Assembly: GCA_029975165.1 (NCBI GenBank)
Contig: JARKPR010000033.1
Coordinates: 1 to 64,000, forward strand
DNA from: Selenomonadales bacterium
Lineage (GTDB): Bacteria > Bacillota > Negativicutes > Sporomusales > UBA7701
DNA: 64,000 bases
Reading direction: 5' to 3'
In this document: positions 51,102 through 61,219 of the stretch, in pieces
How the letters are laid out: each line of letters starts with the position of its first letter
How positions within the stretch are numbered: position 1 is the stretch's first letter
Notes under the pieces: generated by a model
Seen by the model: only the letters and a program-made list of their open reading frames with translations
What the model was told of the DNA's origin: nothing
The model's database searches: none
Program-made: the position numbers and the translations under genes

Positions 51102-51321
51102 TTGCTTAGGTCTGTGGTTGAAAATCGATGCCAGTCGCAGGCGAAACGATCCACGTAAGGGGTCAAAAGAGACTCTGAGCATGGTGCGGCTTAGAAGTAA
51201 GCCCTGCCGGCGGGCGCTATAGGCGCAACGGCCGAGAGAAGCAGTAGTGAGGGGATTGAATTCCTAGTAGCGAACCTTCCAGCAGGCGGGTGTGGGGGAA
51301 AAGACCAGGTCGGCTAAGCAA
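51102..51321 (+). ncRNA. Structured RNA of about 220 nt upstream of a zinc-ribbon gene (raiA-motif candidate)
   Basis: The ends pair perfectly: TTGCTTAG (51102-51109) with CTAAGCAA (51314-51321). Inside, GTGG and ATCG (51114-51127) pair with CGAT and CCAC near 51149-51156. GGCTT-AGAA-GTAAGCC (near 51189-51204) forms a T-loop-like hairpin, and GCGC-TATAG-GCGC (near 51216-51228) a further one. No reading frame uses this stretch. Size, closed architecture and position 1.4 kb before hpf/raiA are consistent with the raiA-motif RNA of Firmicutes, but I could not compare with its consensus, so that name is a guess. Confidence 0.6.
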
Positions 51322-51358
51322 TGGTCCTTTAAGTCTGAAGGTGAGGGGATTTCGAGTA

Positions 51359-51652
51359 ATGGCTTTCCAGGACAAGACATTAAAGTGCAAGGACTGCGGG
51401 GGTGACTTCGTCTTCACGGCCGGCGAGCAGGAATTCTACGCCGAAAAGGGCTTCGAAAACGAGCCGGCCCGCTGCCGCGAATGCCGCGATGCACGCAGGC
51501 GCGGCCGCGAGGGCGGCGACGCCAGGGCCCCGCGGGAAATGCACGAAGCCGTCTGTGCCGAATGCGGCGTGACCACTCAGGTACCCTTCAAACCGCGCAA
51601 CGATCGTCCCATATACTGCCGCGAATGCTTTGCCGCCAAAAAACAGAGCTGA
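51359..51652 (+). CDS. Zinc-ribbon domain protein
   Basis: A 97-residue protein from ATG 51359 (GAGGGG upstream). The first half is a treble-clef or zinc-ribbon domain (LKCKDCGGDFVFTAGEQEFY, then ARCRECRDARRR), and a second CxxC pair follows (CAECGVTT, YCRECF). This protein type is widespread in Firmicutes and many environmental bacteria, often near cold-shock genes. The middle is Arg/Gly-rich and may bind nucleic acid. The gene lies in the same transcript as the structured RNA. Its function is unknown. Confidence 0.85.
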   Translation: MAFQDKTLKCKDCGGDFVFTAGEQEFYAEKGFENEPARCRECRDARRRGREGGDARAPREMHEAVCAECGVTTQVPFKPRNDRPIYCRECFAAKKQS

Positions 51653-51670
51653 CTGAAATCGCCGAACAAT

Positions 51671-51698
51671 GCCCGGAATTCATTCCGGGCTTTATTTT
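51671..51698 (+). terminator. Terminator after the zinc-ribbon gene
   Basis: GCCCGGAA (51671-51678) pairs with TTCCGGGC (51683-51690), followed by TTTATTTT. Confidence 0.85.
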
Positions 51699-51748
51699 AT
51701 CCGTTTTCAGCCACCCGCCCCTGGGGGGGCGATGCCCTTCTCCCCGCG

Positions 51749-51809
51749 TTATCCCCATGCAAAACAGCGACATTACACTTTATCAACATATTTATCCACA
51801 TTATCCACA
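51749..51809. promoter_or_regulatory. DnaA-box cluster
   Basis: Two perfect consensus boxes TTATCCACA lie directly in tandem (51792-51800, 51801-51809). One-mismatch boxes lie at 51749-51757 (TTATCCCCA) and 51780-51788 (TTATCAACA), all in the same direction. A further TTATCAACA is at 52110-52118. An A/T-rich stretch follows. No replication gene is near, so this is more likely a DnaA-titrating or regulatory site than the origin. Confidence 0.7.
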
Positions 51810-51887
51810 GATGGCAAACGAAAAATTATGTAGAAATATGTCAACCCAAAAAGCCCGCATCAATTGCAAAGTCATACGTAAATGCGC

Positions 51888-52075
51888 ATGATTATCGATG
51901 AATGGAAACTTAACAGGGAAGGACCCCAGGTCCTAAAAATCCTCTCCGCTCTGCTGCCGGGGCCTTCTCCTTCAACGAACACTGCATCGTCCGGACGGAC
52001 GGCAAAGACACCAAAATAGTCGGCCGGCTCTCTAACGCAGAGGTATATGAATTAATATGCATAAGCTATCCAAGG
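51888..52075 (+). pseudogene. Possible decayed small gene
   Basis: From ATG 51888 a frame gives MIIDEWKLNREGPQVLKILS and then loses the frame near 51960. The next frame continues with AFSFNEHCIVRTDGKDTKIV and GRLSNAEVYELICIS. Joined by one added base the two read like one natural protein. No good ribosome site is seen. The stretch has no other recognised content. The call is weak. Confidence 0.25.
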
Positions 52076-52105
52076 ATACCCCCTGGTACGGGGGGTATTT
52101 TTTGT
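52076..52105 (+). terminator. Intrinsic terminator in the gap before the cold-shock gene
   Basis: ATACCCCC (52076-52083) pairs with GGGGGTAT (52091-52098), followed by TTTTTTG. It shows that some transcript enters this gap. Confidence 0.8.
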
Positions 52106-52141
52106 GCTTTTATCAACATATCTGTCGAAATTGGTGACACC

Positions 52142-52345
52142 GTGAACTTCGACATCGGACTCATCGTCCGCGCCGCCCCCCTCCTCCTGGCCGGCGCGTC
52201 CTCACCGTCCAGACCACCGCCCCCCAGCGTCGGCTTTGGCCGCAGAAGGCCCGTCCGGGCAGAGCTTCGCCGCCGCCCGCGAACCGCGCCCCCGGGCCTT
52301 CCTGTGCAAGATACCGCAGTCCTCATCGGCGGCTGCCTTCGTTGA
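52142..52345 (+). pseudogene. Possible relic of a polar amino-acid ABC permease N-terminus
   Basis: GTG 52142 starts VNFDIGLIVRAAPLLLAGA, which resembles the first 20 residues of GlnP/HisM-type permeases. After the next base the expected VLTVQTTA continues in another frame, then the similarity fades. The remaining frame to 52345 is low-complexity and ends at the cold-shock promoter. Only a fragment is left. The identity rests on a short match. Confidence 0.3.
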
Positions 52346-52370
52346 CACATCTATCCAGGTGTGCTATATT
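52342..52370 (+). promoter_or_regulatory. Strong promoter of the cold-shock gene
   Basis: Perfect TTGACA (52342-52347), 17-base spacer, TATATT (52365-52370). The leader is about 50 bases. Confidence 0.8.
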
Positions 52371-52425
52371 AAAATCTGTGGCCATATTTTGGTCCGGCAA
52401 CAACTGTTAGGAGGAATTCAGCAAC

Positions 52426-52623
52426 ATGATCGGCAAAGTAAAATGGTTCAGCGCGGAAAAAGGGTATGGCTTCCTTGAAAGGGAAGACGGCGGCGACGTT
52501 TTCGTGCACTTCTCGGCCATCCAGTCCGAAGGCTTCAAAACCCTCAACGAAGGAGAAAAGGTCGAATTCGAGATCGTCGACGGCGCGCGCGGACCGCAGG
52601 CCGCTAACGTCCTCAAACTGTAA
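52426..52623 (+). CDS. Cold-shock protein (CspA/CspB family)
   Basis: A 65-residue single OB-fold RNA chaperone. RNP1 is KGYGFLER and RNP2 VFVHFSAI, both intact; [12 protein letters not shown] is the family start. The start follows TAGGAGGAA. It is a single-gene unit with its own promoter and terminator. The neighbouring zinc-ribbon and hpf genes may form a stress and translation group with it. Confidence 0.95.
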   Translation: MIGKVKWFSAEKGYGFLEREDGGDVFVHFSAIQSEGFKTLNEGEKVEFEIVDGARGPQAANVLKL

Positions 52624-52635
52624 AAGCGCTTGTCC

Positions 52636-52660
52636 GACCCGGCCTACGGCCGGGTTTTTG
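52636..52660 (+). terminator. Terminator after the cold-shock gene
   Basis: ACCCGGCC (52637-52644) pairs with GGCCGGGT (52648-52655) around TAC, followed by TTTT. Confidence 0.85.
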
Positions 52661-52721
52661 GTTGCCGGTAGTTATGTCGCCGGCAGCAACCCGGAACAAT
52701 TTCAGGCGCGGTGAATATTTG

Positions 52722-52748
52722 AAAGGAATTTTTTGCTTTCTCGGGAAT
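52722..52748 (+). promoter_or_regulatory. Possible sigma-H promoter of hpf
   Basis: AAAGGAATT (52722-52730) fully matches the sigma-H -35 (RnAGGAwWW). CGGGAAT (52742-52748) matches six of seven bases of its -10 (RnnGAAT), with an 11-base spacer. Bacillus hpf (yvyD) is known to use sigma-H. No good housekeeping promoter is seen. Confidence 0.5.
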
Positions 52749-52783
52749 AATATTATTAAGATTCTGGAAGGGAGATGAGGTCT

Positions 52784-53311
52784 GTGGCAATAACCGTACG
52801 AGGCAAGAACATCGATATCACACCACCTCTGAAGGACTACGTCGAAAAACGCGTCGGCAAGATCGCCAAATACTTCGAAACCCTGGGCGAGATTACCGTA
52901 GTCCTCACCGTCGCCAAAGGACGCCATATCGTCGAAGTGACCGTGCCCCTCAACGGCATGCTGCTCCGCGGCGAAGAATCGACCACCGATATGTACACCT
53001 CGATCGACCTCGTCATAGAAAAACTGGAAAGACAGATCGAAAAATATAAGACCAAGCTGGCCCGCAAGCTCAAGACCGGCACCTTCAAAGGCGACATCGG
53101 CAGCGCGGCCCGCGACACCGGCGACGACGAATTCCGCATCGTCAAAACCAAGCGGTTCGCCGTCAAGCCCATGACAACCGAAGAAGCCGTAATGCAGATG
53201 AACCTCATCAACCACGACTTCTACGTCTTTACCAACGCCGAAACCGAAGAAGTCAACGTCATCTACCGGCGCAAAGACGGCGGCTACGGCCTCATCGAAC
53301 CCGAATTCTAG
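52784..53311 (+). CDS. hpf: Ribosome hibernation promoting factor, long form
   Basis: Long HPF (RaiA/YvyD) joins two 70S ribosomes into inactive 100S dimers in stationary phase. The 175-residue protein has the N-terminal ribosome-binding domain (RGKNIDITPPLKDYVEKRVG) and the C-terminal dimerisation domain (RIVKTKRFAVKPMTTEEAVM, NLINHDFYVFTNAETEEVNV, IYRRKDGGYGLIEP). GTG 52784 is preferred because GGAAGGGAG lies about nine bases upstream and family members start at this point; ATG 52775 touches the ribosome site. secA and prfB follow as in other Firmicutes. Confidence 0.94.
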   Translation: MAITVRGKNIDITPPLKDYVEKRVGKIAKYFETLGEITVVLTVAKGRHIVEVTVPLNGMLLRGEESTTDMYTSIDLVIEKLERQIEKYKTKLARKLKTGTFKGDIGSAARDTGDDEFRIVKTKRFAVKPMTTEEAVMQMNLINHDFYVFTNAETEEVNVIYRRKDGGYGLIEPEF

Positions 53312-53320
53312 CCAGGTCGG

Positions 53321-53348
53321 CACCCAGGGTCAAGCCCTGGGTGTCTTC
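53321..53348 (+). terminator. Hairpin after hpf
   Basis: CACCCAGGG (53321-53329) pairs with CCCTGGGTG (53335-53343), followed by TCTTC. The T tract is weak. Confidence 0.55.
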
Positions 53349-53398
53349 GCTTCGCCGCCTGGCGAAACCGTCGGCAGAACAATAGGGGAGAGGATAGC

Positions 53399-53584
53399 AT
53401 GACCGTCAACAAGCGCTACTTCCGCGTCTTCCTCATATTCCTGATTCTCTTCGGCGCCTACCAGATGTACGAAATCAACACCCTCCAGGACCCCGGCGTA
53501 TCAGAGATCGTCATCACCGGCGCGATGATGCTCATCGGCGTAGTCATCGTCAGCGCCATCTGGTTCCTCAAAAATATTCGTTGA
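53399..53584 (+). CDS. Small two-helix membrane protein (hypothetical)
   Basis: A 61-residue protein from ATG 53399 behind GAGAGGATA. Two transmembrane stretches, FRVFLIFLILFGAYQMY and IVITGAMMLIGVVIVSAIWF, are joined by a short polar loop (INTLQDPGVSE). Basic residues at both ends place both termini inside the cell. It ends two bases before a palindromic repeat copy. No family is recognised. Confidence 0.7.
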   Translation: MTVNKRYFRVFLIFLILFGAYQMYEINTLQDPGVSEIVITGAMMLIGVVIVSAIWFLKNIR

Positions 53585-53585
53585 C

Positions 53586-53655
53586 GGCCGTTGATAAGCC
53601 CCCATCTGCGTTATTGCTCCTCTGCTGCCTTGCATCTGACGGCTTCTGAACGGCC
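53586..53655. repeat. Palindromic intergenic repeat, copy 5 (short form)
   Basis: Left arm GGCCGTTGATAAGCCCCCAT, right arm GCATCTGACGGCTTCTGAAC plus GGCC. The inner GCGTAC hairpin is missing, so the 70-base copy folds as one simple hairpin. It contains TTGCTCCTC. Confidence 0.8.
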
Positions 53656-53685
53656 GCGGCAATTCATTATCCCCACAAACGCAAC

Positions 53686-53714
53686 AACCCCCGGGGCATC
53701 CCGCCCCGGGGGTT
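53686..53714. terminator. GC-rich hairpin after the minus-strand small gene
   Basis: AACCCCCGGGG (53686-53696) pairs perfectly with CCCCGGGGGTT (53704-53714). On the minus strand GTTGTTGCG follows. It lies six bases after the gene's stop. Confidence 0.6.
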
Positions 53715-53719
53715 CCCGT

Positions 53720-53932
53720 TCATTTTCCCAGCACCCGCATCCTGCGGCTGGCGATGACCTCCGCCAGGCTGGCCTCCTCCAGCTCCCGCGCCTTCCGCGC
53801 GAACTCCTCCCGCGTGAACACGCCTTTCTCGATCAGCAGCTCCACAAGCACCGCCGCCGCCAGCGTATTCCGGTAATCCGTATCCTTCAGGTCCGCGATA
53901 TGGCCGGCGATCTCCAGCACACTCAACGTCAT
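53720..53932 (-). CDS. Small helical protein (hypothetical)
   Basis: A 70-residue protein from ATG 53932 with GAGGAGG six bases before. It is mostly helical: MTLSVLEIAGHIADLKDTDY, AAAVLVELLIEKGVF, then TREEFARKARELEEASLAEV and a basic end. The TREEFARKAREL segment resembles short helical regions of many unrelated enzymes and does not identify it. Its own terminator follows. No function is assigned. Confidence 0.65.
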   Translation of the reverse strand: MTLSVLEIAGHIADLKDTDYRNTLAAAVLVELLIEKGVFTREEFARKARELEEASLAEVIASRRMRVLGK

Positions 53933-54460
53933 GGCCATCCTCCTCAACGGCGAAAAAACATCCTTCCCCACAGTCATGCCCGGATCACGCCCCTGTTATA
54001 CATAGGCGCGACCCCGCTCGTCTTATGCCGCTTTTTTTAGTTTTGTTCCTGCCGCATCCGCGGCTTCTCATCGCCCGATCCTACGCCGCCTGACGCCCCG
54101 TCCCGCCGCGGCAAGCGCGGCCGCCGGCCGCCGCCGGCATACAAATGCCCCAAATGCATAACAATAGCAATAACGGCCACGCCACCTCCGCCCGTCACCC
54201 GCCCCCGCTTCCGTGCAGACGCGGAGGCCGCTGCGCGGCTTCGATTCAGTTCCTGTTCCTCCCGGTTAAGAAGCTGCCTCCCGTTCCCTTGCCGGTGGCG
54301 ACAATCGCTATCGCAGACGGAGGCCGCAGGCAGTCGGCACCGCAGACGGCTTTTGACTAATCCCCGCGATTCTGCTAAAATTTTAAGATAGGTAAATCCA
54401 GCCACCTCCGGATTGCGACGGAGGCCTCAGGCTGTGCGGACATAAAGGAGATGACACTGC
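53933..54460. other. Intergenic region upstream of secA
   Basis: About 530 bases. Frames on both strands (for example minus 54037-54405) are GC-driven and of low complexity, without ribosome sites. No terminator, repeat or promoter was convincing. secA's promoter should lie here or in the A/T-rich part near 54365-54395. Confidence 0.4.
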
Positions 54461-56968
<2,508 letters not shown>

Positions 56969-56972
56969 CTTT

Positions 56973-57092
56973 GGCTGCCCCAAAACGCGCCTAACATCGT
57001 TGCTCCTCGGGGCAGTTGCTGGCGTACGCAACCAGGTACGCGTCGCTGCCTGCCCCTCCGGTGCGCCTAATTATGCGCGCTTTGGAACAGCC
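56973..57092. repeat. Palindromic intergenic repeat, copy 6 (complete, different stems)
   Basis: Left end GGCTGCCCCAAAACGCGCC, right end GCGCGCTTTGGAACAGCC. The outer arms share little with the other copies but pair with each other. Kept parts are GTTGCTCCTC, GCGTAC-GCAACCAG-GTACGC, and CCGGTGCGCCT. The inner stem is GGGGCAG/CTGCCCC where copy 4 has GAGCG/CGCTC. This is compensatory change. Confidence 0.8.
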
Positions 57093-57140
57093 TCGGACTA
57101 TTTTCCTGTGAATACTAATATACTTAGGGAGAGATGCAAA

Positions 57141-58254
57141 TTGCTATTGGAAGAACTGCGCCGCGAAGTGGAAGAACAGGCCGCGAGGCTGGAAGAAATA
57201 AGGGCTTCCCTTTGACGTTGCCGGCAAACAGCAGCAAATAGCGGCCCTCGAGCATAAATTGGCCGCCCCCGGCTTCTGGGACGACCCGGCCGCCGCCCAG
57301 AAAGTCATGCAAGACCTCACCCGCCTCAAAGACAGCCTCGGCCAGTACCGCGAACTGGCGGCCCGCCACGACGACGCCGCCACCCTGTGGCAGCTCGGCA
57401 TGGACGAAAACGACGACAGCGTTTATAGCGAAGTCGCCGGCTCTCTGGCCGCCCTGCGCAAAGACCTCGAACACCTCGAACTCGCCCTCATGCTCTCCGG
57501 CGAATACGACGGCAACAGCGCCATCGTCACCCTCCACGCCGGCGCCGGCGGCACCGAAGCCCAGGACTGGGTGCAGATGCTCCTCCGCATGTACGTCCGC
57601 TGGGCGGAGAAAAACAACTACAAAGTCGAAACCCTCGACTTCCTCGCCGGCGACGAAGCCGGCGTCAAAAGCGCCACCATCCTCGTCGCCGGCAAAAACG
57701 CCTACGGCTACCTGCGGGCCGAAAAAGGCGTCCACCGCCTCGTCCGCATCTCGCCTTTCGACGCCTCCGGCCGGCGGCACACCTCCTTCGCCGCCGTCGA
57801 CGTCATGCCCGAGATCGACGACACCATCGAAGTCAGCATCAACCCCGCCGACCTGCGCGTCGACACCTTCCGCGCCGGCGGCGCCGGCGGCCAGCACATC
57901 AACAAAACCGACTCCGCCGTCCGCATGACCCACATCCCCACCGGCGTCGTCGTCCAATGCCAGAGCGAACGCTCCCAGATCCAAAACCGCGAACAATGCA
58001 TGCGCCTGCTGCGCGCCAAACTCTTCGAGCTCGAACGCCGCAAGCACGACGAGAAAATCGAGGAAATCGGCGGCGACTACCAGGCCATCGAATGGGGCAG
58101 CCAGATCAGATCCTACGTCTTCCACCCCTACAGCCTCGTCAAAGACCACCGCACCGGCGCCGAGATCGGCAACGTCCAGGCGGTCATGGACGGGGAAATC
58201 GACGCCTTCATCGAAGCCTACCTCAAAAGCGGCGGCAAAAGCGTCGAAAAATAA
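57141..58254 (+). CDS. prfB: Peptide chain release factor 2, programmed +1 frameshift
   Basis: RF2 ends translation at UGA and UAA. The first 24 codons (57141-57212) end CTT-TGA-C, the classic autoregulatory frameshift site; one base is skipped and the frame continues from GAC 57214 to 58254. The total is 370 residues. SPF (RISPFDASG, about 204) is the UGA/UAA recognition motif and GGQ (GGAGGQHIN, about 250) the catalytic one. AGGG (57201-57204) may act as internal ribosome stimulator. The start is TTG 57141 behind AGGGAGAG; ATG 57134 is out of frame. Confidence 0.96.
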
Positions 58255-58268
58255 CTGGAGGCGTGCCC

Positions 58269-58958
58269 ATGAAGCGCCTAGCCGTAATAACCCTCATTAT
58301 ATTGGCCCTCGCCGTCGCCGGCGAATTCGCCATGCCCTGGCTCGTCGGCAGCCTCGTCGCCCGCGGCATGGGCGGCGCCACCGGCAGCGACGACATCACC
58401 GCCGAAGTAGCCAAGCGTCCGGCCATCCTCATGCTCGACGGCCGCTTCGACAGCATCGTCATCCGCGCCCGGGACGCCAGGATCGACAAGATAACCTTCG
58501 CCCAGCTCGACGCCGCCCTCCAGGACGTCGCCCTCGACATGCCCGTCCTCCTCGGCCAGCGGCGCGTCGCCGTAAAGACCGTGCGCGACATCGACCTCAC
58601 CGCCGTCATCACCCAGGAAGAACTCAGCCGCTACATAAACCAGACCGTCAAAGGCATCAAAAACGCCCAGGTAGCCATCGGCAGCGGCGCCGTCAAAGTC
58701 AGCGCCAACTTCGCCCTCGGCCAGATCGCCAGCCTCGCCATCGCCCTCGACGGCAAAATCGTCGGCGACGGCTACCGGATCAAATTCGTCACCGACCGCT
58801 TCCTCATCAACAACACCGCCGTCGGCAACATCGGCGGCGCCGTCCTCACCGAAATCCCTCTCGTCGACCTCCGAAAACTCCCCTTCGGCGTCAAGACCCG
58901 CCAGGTCACCATGGACAACGGCCGCATAACGATCATGGCCGACAACCGAACCCCTTGA
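58269..58958 (+). CDS. DUF2993 (LmeA-like) lipoprotein-region or membrane-anchored protein
   Basis: A 229-residue protein with a signal or anchor helix (LAVITLIILALAVAGEFAM) and a beta-rich DUF2993 domain. In actinobacteria DUF2993 proteins bind phospholipid (LmeA). Segments ILMLDGRFDSIVIRARDARI, ITQEELSRYINQTV and VDLRKLPFGVKTRQVTMDNG fit the family. The start is ATG 58269 behind GGAGGCG, 14 bases after prfB. An extracytoplasmic lipid-related role in the envelope is possible but unproven. Confidence 0.8.
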   Translation: MKRLAVITLIILALAVAGEFAMPWLVGSLVARGMGGATGSDDITAEVAKRPAILMLDGRFDSIVIRARDARIDKITFAQLDAALQDVALDMPVLLGQRRVAVKTVRDIDLTAVITQEELSRYINQTVKGIKNAQVAIGSGAVKVSANFALGQIASLAIALDGKIVGDGYRIKFVTDRFLINNTAVGNIGGAVLTEIPLVDLRKLPFGVKTRQVTMDNGRITIMADNRTP

Positions 58959-58967
58959 AGCCAGCTG

Positions 58968-58990
58968 CCCGGCGGTCAAGCCGGGTTTTC
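58968..58990 (+). terminator. Terminator after the DUF2993 gene
   Basis: CCCGGC (58968-58973) pairs with GCCGGG (58980-58985), followed by TTTTCC. Confidence 0.6.
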
Positions 58991-59152
58991 CTTTGTTTTC
59001 CCGCCCCCCAGGCAGGACATTCATCGACCGTGGCAGAATACCTTAATGCTTACATGTCTTGCCAACAGTGCATAAACATTGGTTAATTCAGGAAAAATAT
59101 AGTGTCCCGCTAAAGCCGCCCTTACCCGCGCAAACTCTGACAAGGTGGGAGA

Positions 59153-61219
59153 ATGTTGACACATTTTCGATATAACCCGGTCCTCGTCGCCCTCATCGCC
59201 ATAGGACTCATCGCCGCCCTTGCCATCGGCTGGCAGCGCCACGCCGTCGAGACCGGCAACTCCCGGGTCGAAACCGTCATGGACTACGAAGACATCATCG
59301 AATTCGCCCGCATGGAAGGCATCGCCGTCCCCGACATGATGCGCCGCCTCAAAGAAGCCGGCCTCACCTCCATCGCCGTCTACGAAACCACCCTCGAAAA
59401 ACTCCCCTCCAGCGGCACCTTCGCCGTCATCCCCGGCATCGACCTCATCGCCCGCCAGCGCAGCGGCGAACTCGCCCAGCCCCTCTTCAGCGACAGCGGC
59501 GGCCGCCTCGACCCCGCCCAGGTATACATCTTCGCCGCCCCAAATGACGCCGGCGCCTTCGACGAACTCGCCGCCGACTTCGCCCGCCGCCTCGGCCCCG
59601 GCCGCGTCCACCGGCTCGCCGCCGCCGACGGGCGGCTCGCCATGGCCGTCGACACCGACTACGCCAAAACCCTCAAAGCCAACCTCGGCCTGCCCACCTT
59701 CCAGCTCAAAGACGTCGCCGACAACGGCTTCAACATCGTCGCCCGCCCCAGCAACTACACCAAAGCCACCGCCGACGACGTAGGCGCCGTCTTCGCCCGC
59801 CTCGCCCCCTTCGCCGCCAACGTAAGCGGCATCATGTTCGTCGGCGACGAAGCCCTCGGCTTCCCCGGCCAACTCGCCGTCACCGCCCGCCTCATCGCCG
59901 AAAACGGCTACACCCTCTACATGATCGAAGCCCCCGTCCAGCTCAAATTCGTCCGCCAGGACGGCATGCTCGACATCGCCGCCGCGGCCGGCTACCTCGC
60001 CGCCCGCGTCTACGTCATCCCCAAGGAAGAACAGCCCAAACTCGCCCTCGCCACCGCCATCAACCGCTGGGCCCTCTCCGACCAGGAACGCAACATCAGG
60101 GTCAACCTGCTGCGCAAATACGACAAAGCCGTCCCCGGCCAAAACCTCACCGAAACCAACCTCGCCTACATAAGCGGCATCAAAAAAGCCGTCGAAGCCA
60201 AAGGCTTCGCCCTCGGCCGGGCCGGCGTCTTCGCGCCCTACTTCGCCCCGCCCTGGCTGCTGGCCCTCGTCATCCTCGGCGCCACTGCCGCCGGCGTCCT
60301 CTTCCTCACCCTCGTCTGGCCCTTCCCCGCCCGCTGGCAATACACCATCCTCGCCATCCTCGCCCTCATCCTCACCGTCCCCGTCCTCGCCGGCGGCGGC
60401 ACCCTGGCCCGCCAGGCCACCGCCCTGACATCCGCCATCCTCTTCCCCGTCCTCGCCGTCACCTGGCAGCTCGACCGCTGGCGCCGCCGCGAACCCCGCC
60501 AGGGCGCCGCCCTGGGCCGCATCCTCGGCGACGGCCTCGGCGGCCTCGCCCTCGCCACCGCCCTCTCGCTGGCCGGTGGCCTCTACCTCGGCGCCGTCCT
60601 CGCCGACATCCGCTTCCTGCTCGAAATCGAAATCTTCCGCGGTGTCAAGCTCACCCTCCTAGCGCCCCTCCTCCTCATCTCCGTCATCTACGTCGTGCGC
60701 TACAACCCGCTCGGCGGCGAACCCATCGACAGCCACGAAGCCATCGCCAGGCAGCTCCGCCGCGTCCTCGACTACCCCGTCCATATAAAGACCCTGCTCC
60801 TCTTCGCCGCCGGCGCCGCCGCCGCCTGGATCTTCATCGGCCGCTCCGGCCACACCGCCGGCGTCCCCGTGCCCGCCTTCGAAATCAAGCTCCGCTCCTT
60901 CCTCGAGCAAGTCATGTACGCCCGGCCGCGGGAAAAGGAATTCCTCGTCGGCCACCCCGCCTTCCTCCTCGCCGTCATGGCCCTCTACCGGCAATGGCCG
61001 CCGCTCCTCCACTACCTCCTCATCGTCGCCGCCACCGTCGGCCAGAGCTCGATGGTCGAAACCTTCGCCCACCTGCGCACCCCCATCCTCATGTCCTTCG
61101 TCCGCGGCCTCGACGGCCTCCTGGTCGGCGCCATCCTCGGCGTCCTCGCCGTCCTCGCCGTGCAGATACTGCACTACCTCTCGTTCTTGCTGGGAAGGAG
61201 AACAACCCCCCATGAGTGA
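59153..61219 (+). CDS. DUF5693 family membrane protein
   Basis: A 688-residue protein with one N-terminal helix (VLVALIAIGLIAALAIGW), a large extracytoplasmic domain (about 30-360: MDYEDIIEFARMEGIAVPDM, RLIAENGYTLYMIEAPVQ) and a C-terminal block of eight or more transmembrane helices. The order fits DUF5693 proteins, which often stand directly before csaB in Firmicutes. The start is ATG 59153 behind AGGTGGGAG. It overlaps csaB by 8 bases. A part in building or moving the pyruvylated cell-wall polymer is inferred from the gene pair. Confidence 0.85.
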   Translation: MLTHFRYNPVLVALIAIGLIAALAIGWQRHAVETGNSRVETVMDYEDIIEFARMEGIAVPDMMRRLKEAGLTSIAVYETTLEKLPSSGTFAVIPGIDLIARQRSGELAQPLFSDSGGRLDPAQVYIFAAPNDAGAFDELAADFARRLGPGRVHRLAAADGRLAMAVDTDYAKTLKANLGLPTFQLKDVADNGFNIVARPSNYTKATADDVGAVFARLAPFAANVSGIMFVGDEALGFPGQLAVTARLIAENGYTLYMIEAPVQLKFVRQDGMLDIAAAAGYLAARVYVIPKEEQPKLALATAINRWALSDQERNIRVNLLRKYDKAVPGQNLTETNLAYISGIKKAVEAKGFALGRAGVFAPYFAPPWLLALVILGATAAGVLFLTLVWPFPARWQYTILAILALILTVPVLAGGGTLARQATALTSAILFPVLAVTWQLDRWRRREPRQGAALGRILGDGLGGLALATALSLAGGLYLGAVLADIRFLLEIEIFRGVKLTLLAPLLLISVIYVVRYNPLGGEPIDSHEAIARQLRRVLDYPVHIKTLLLFAAGAAAAWIFIGRSGHTAGVPVPAFEIKLRSFLEQVMYARPREKEFLVGHPAFLLAVMALYRQWPPLLHYLLIVAATVGQSSMVETFAHLRTPILMSFVRGLDGLLVGAILGVLAVLAVQILHYLSFLLGRRTTPHE

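Noticed and set aside
51102-51321. RNase P RNA, tmRNA or 6S RNA as identity of the structured RNA
   Set aside because: The conserved RNase P core (such as GAGGAAAGTCC), the tmRNA tag frame and tRNA-like ends, and the 6S long bulged hairpin were not found.
51749-51809. Chromosomal origin at the DnaA-box cluster
   Set aside because: No dnaA, dnaN, rpmH or other origin-linked gene lies near, and there are few boxes. A titration or regulatory site is more likely.
54037-54405. 122-codon minus-strand frame before secA
   Set aside because: Gly/Arg-rich with no ribosome site and no recognisable domain; a short hydrophobic patch is not enough.
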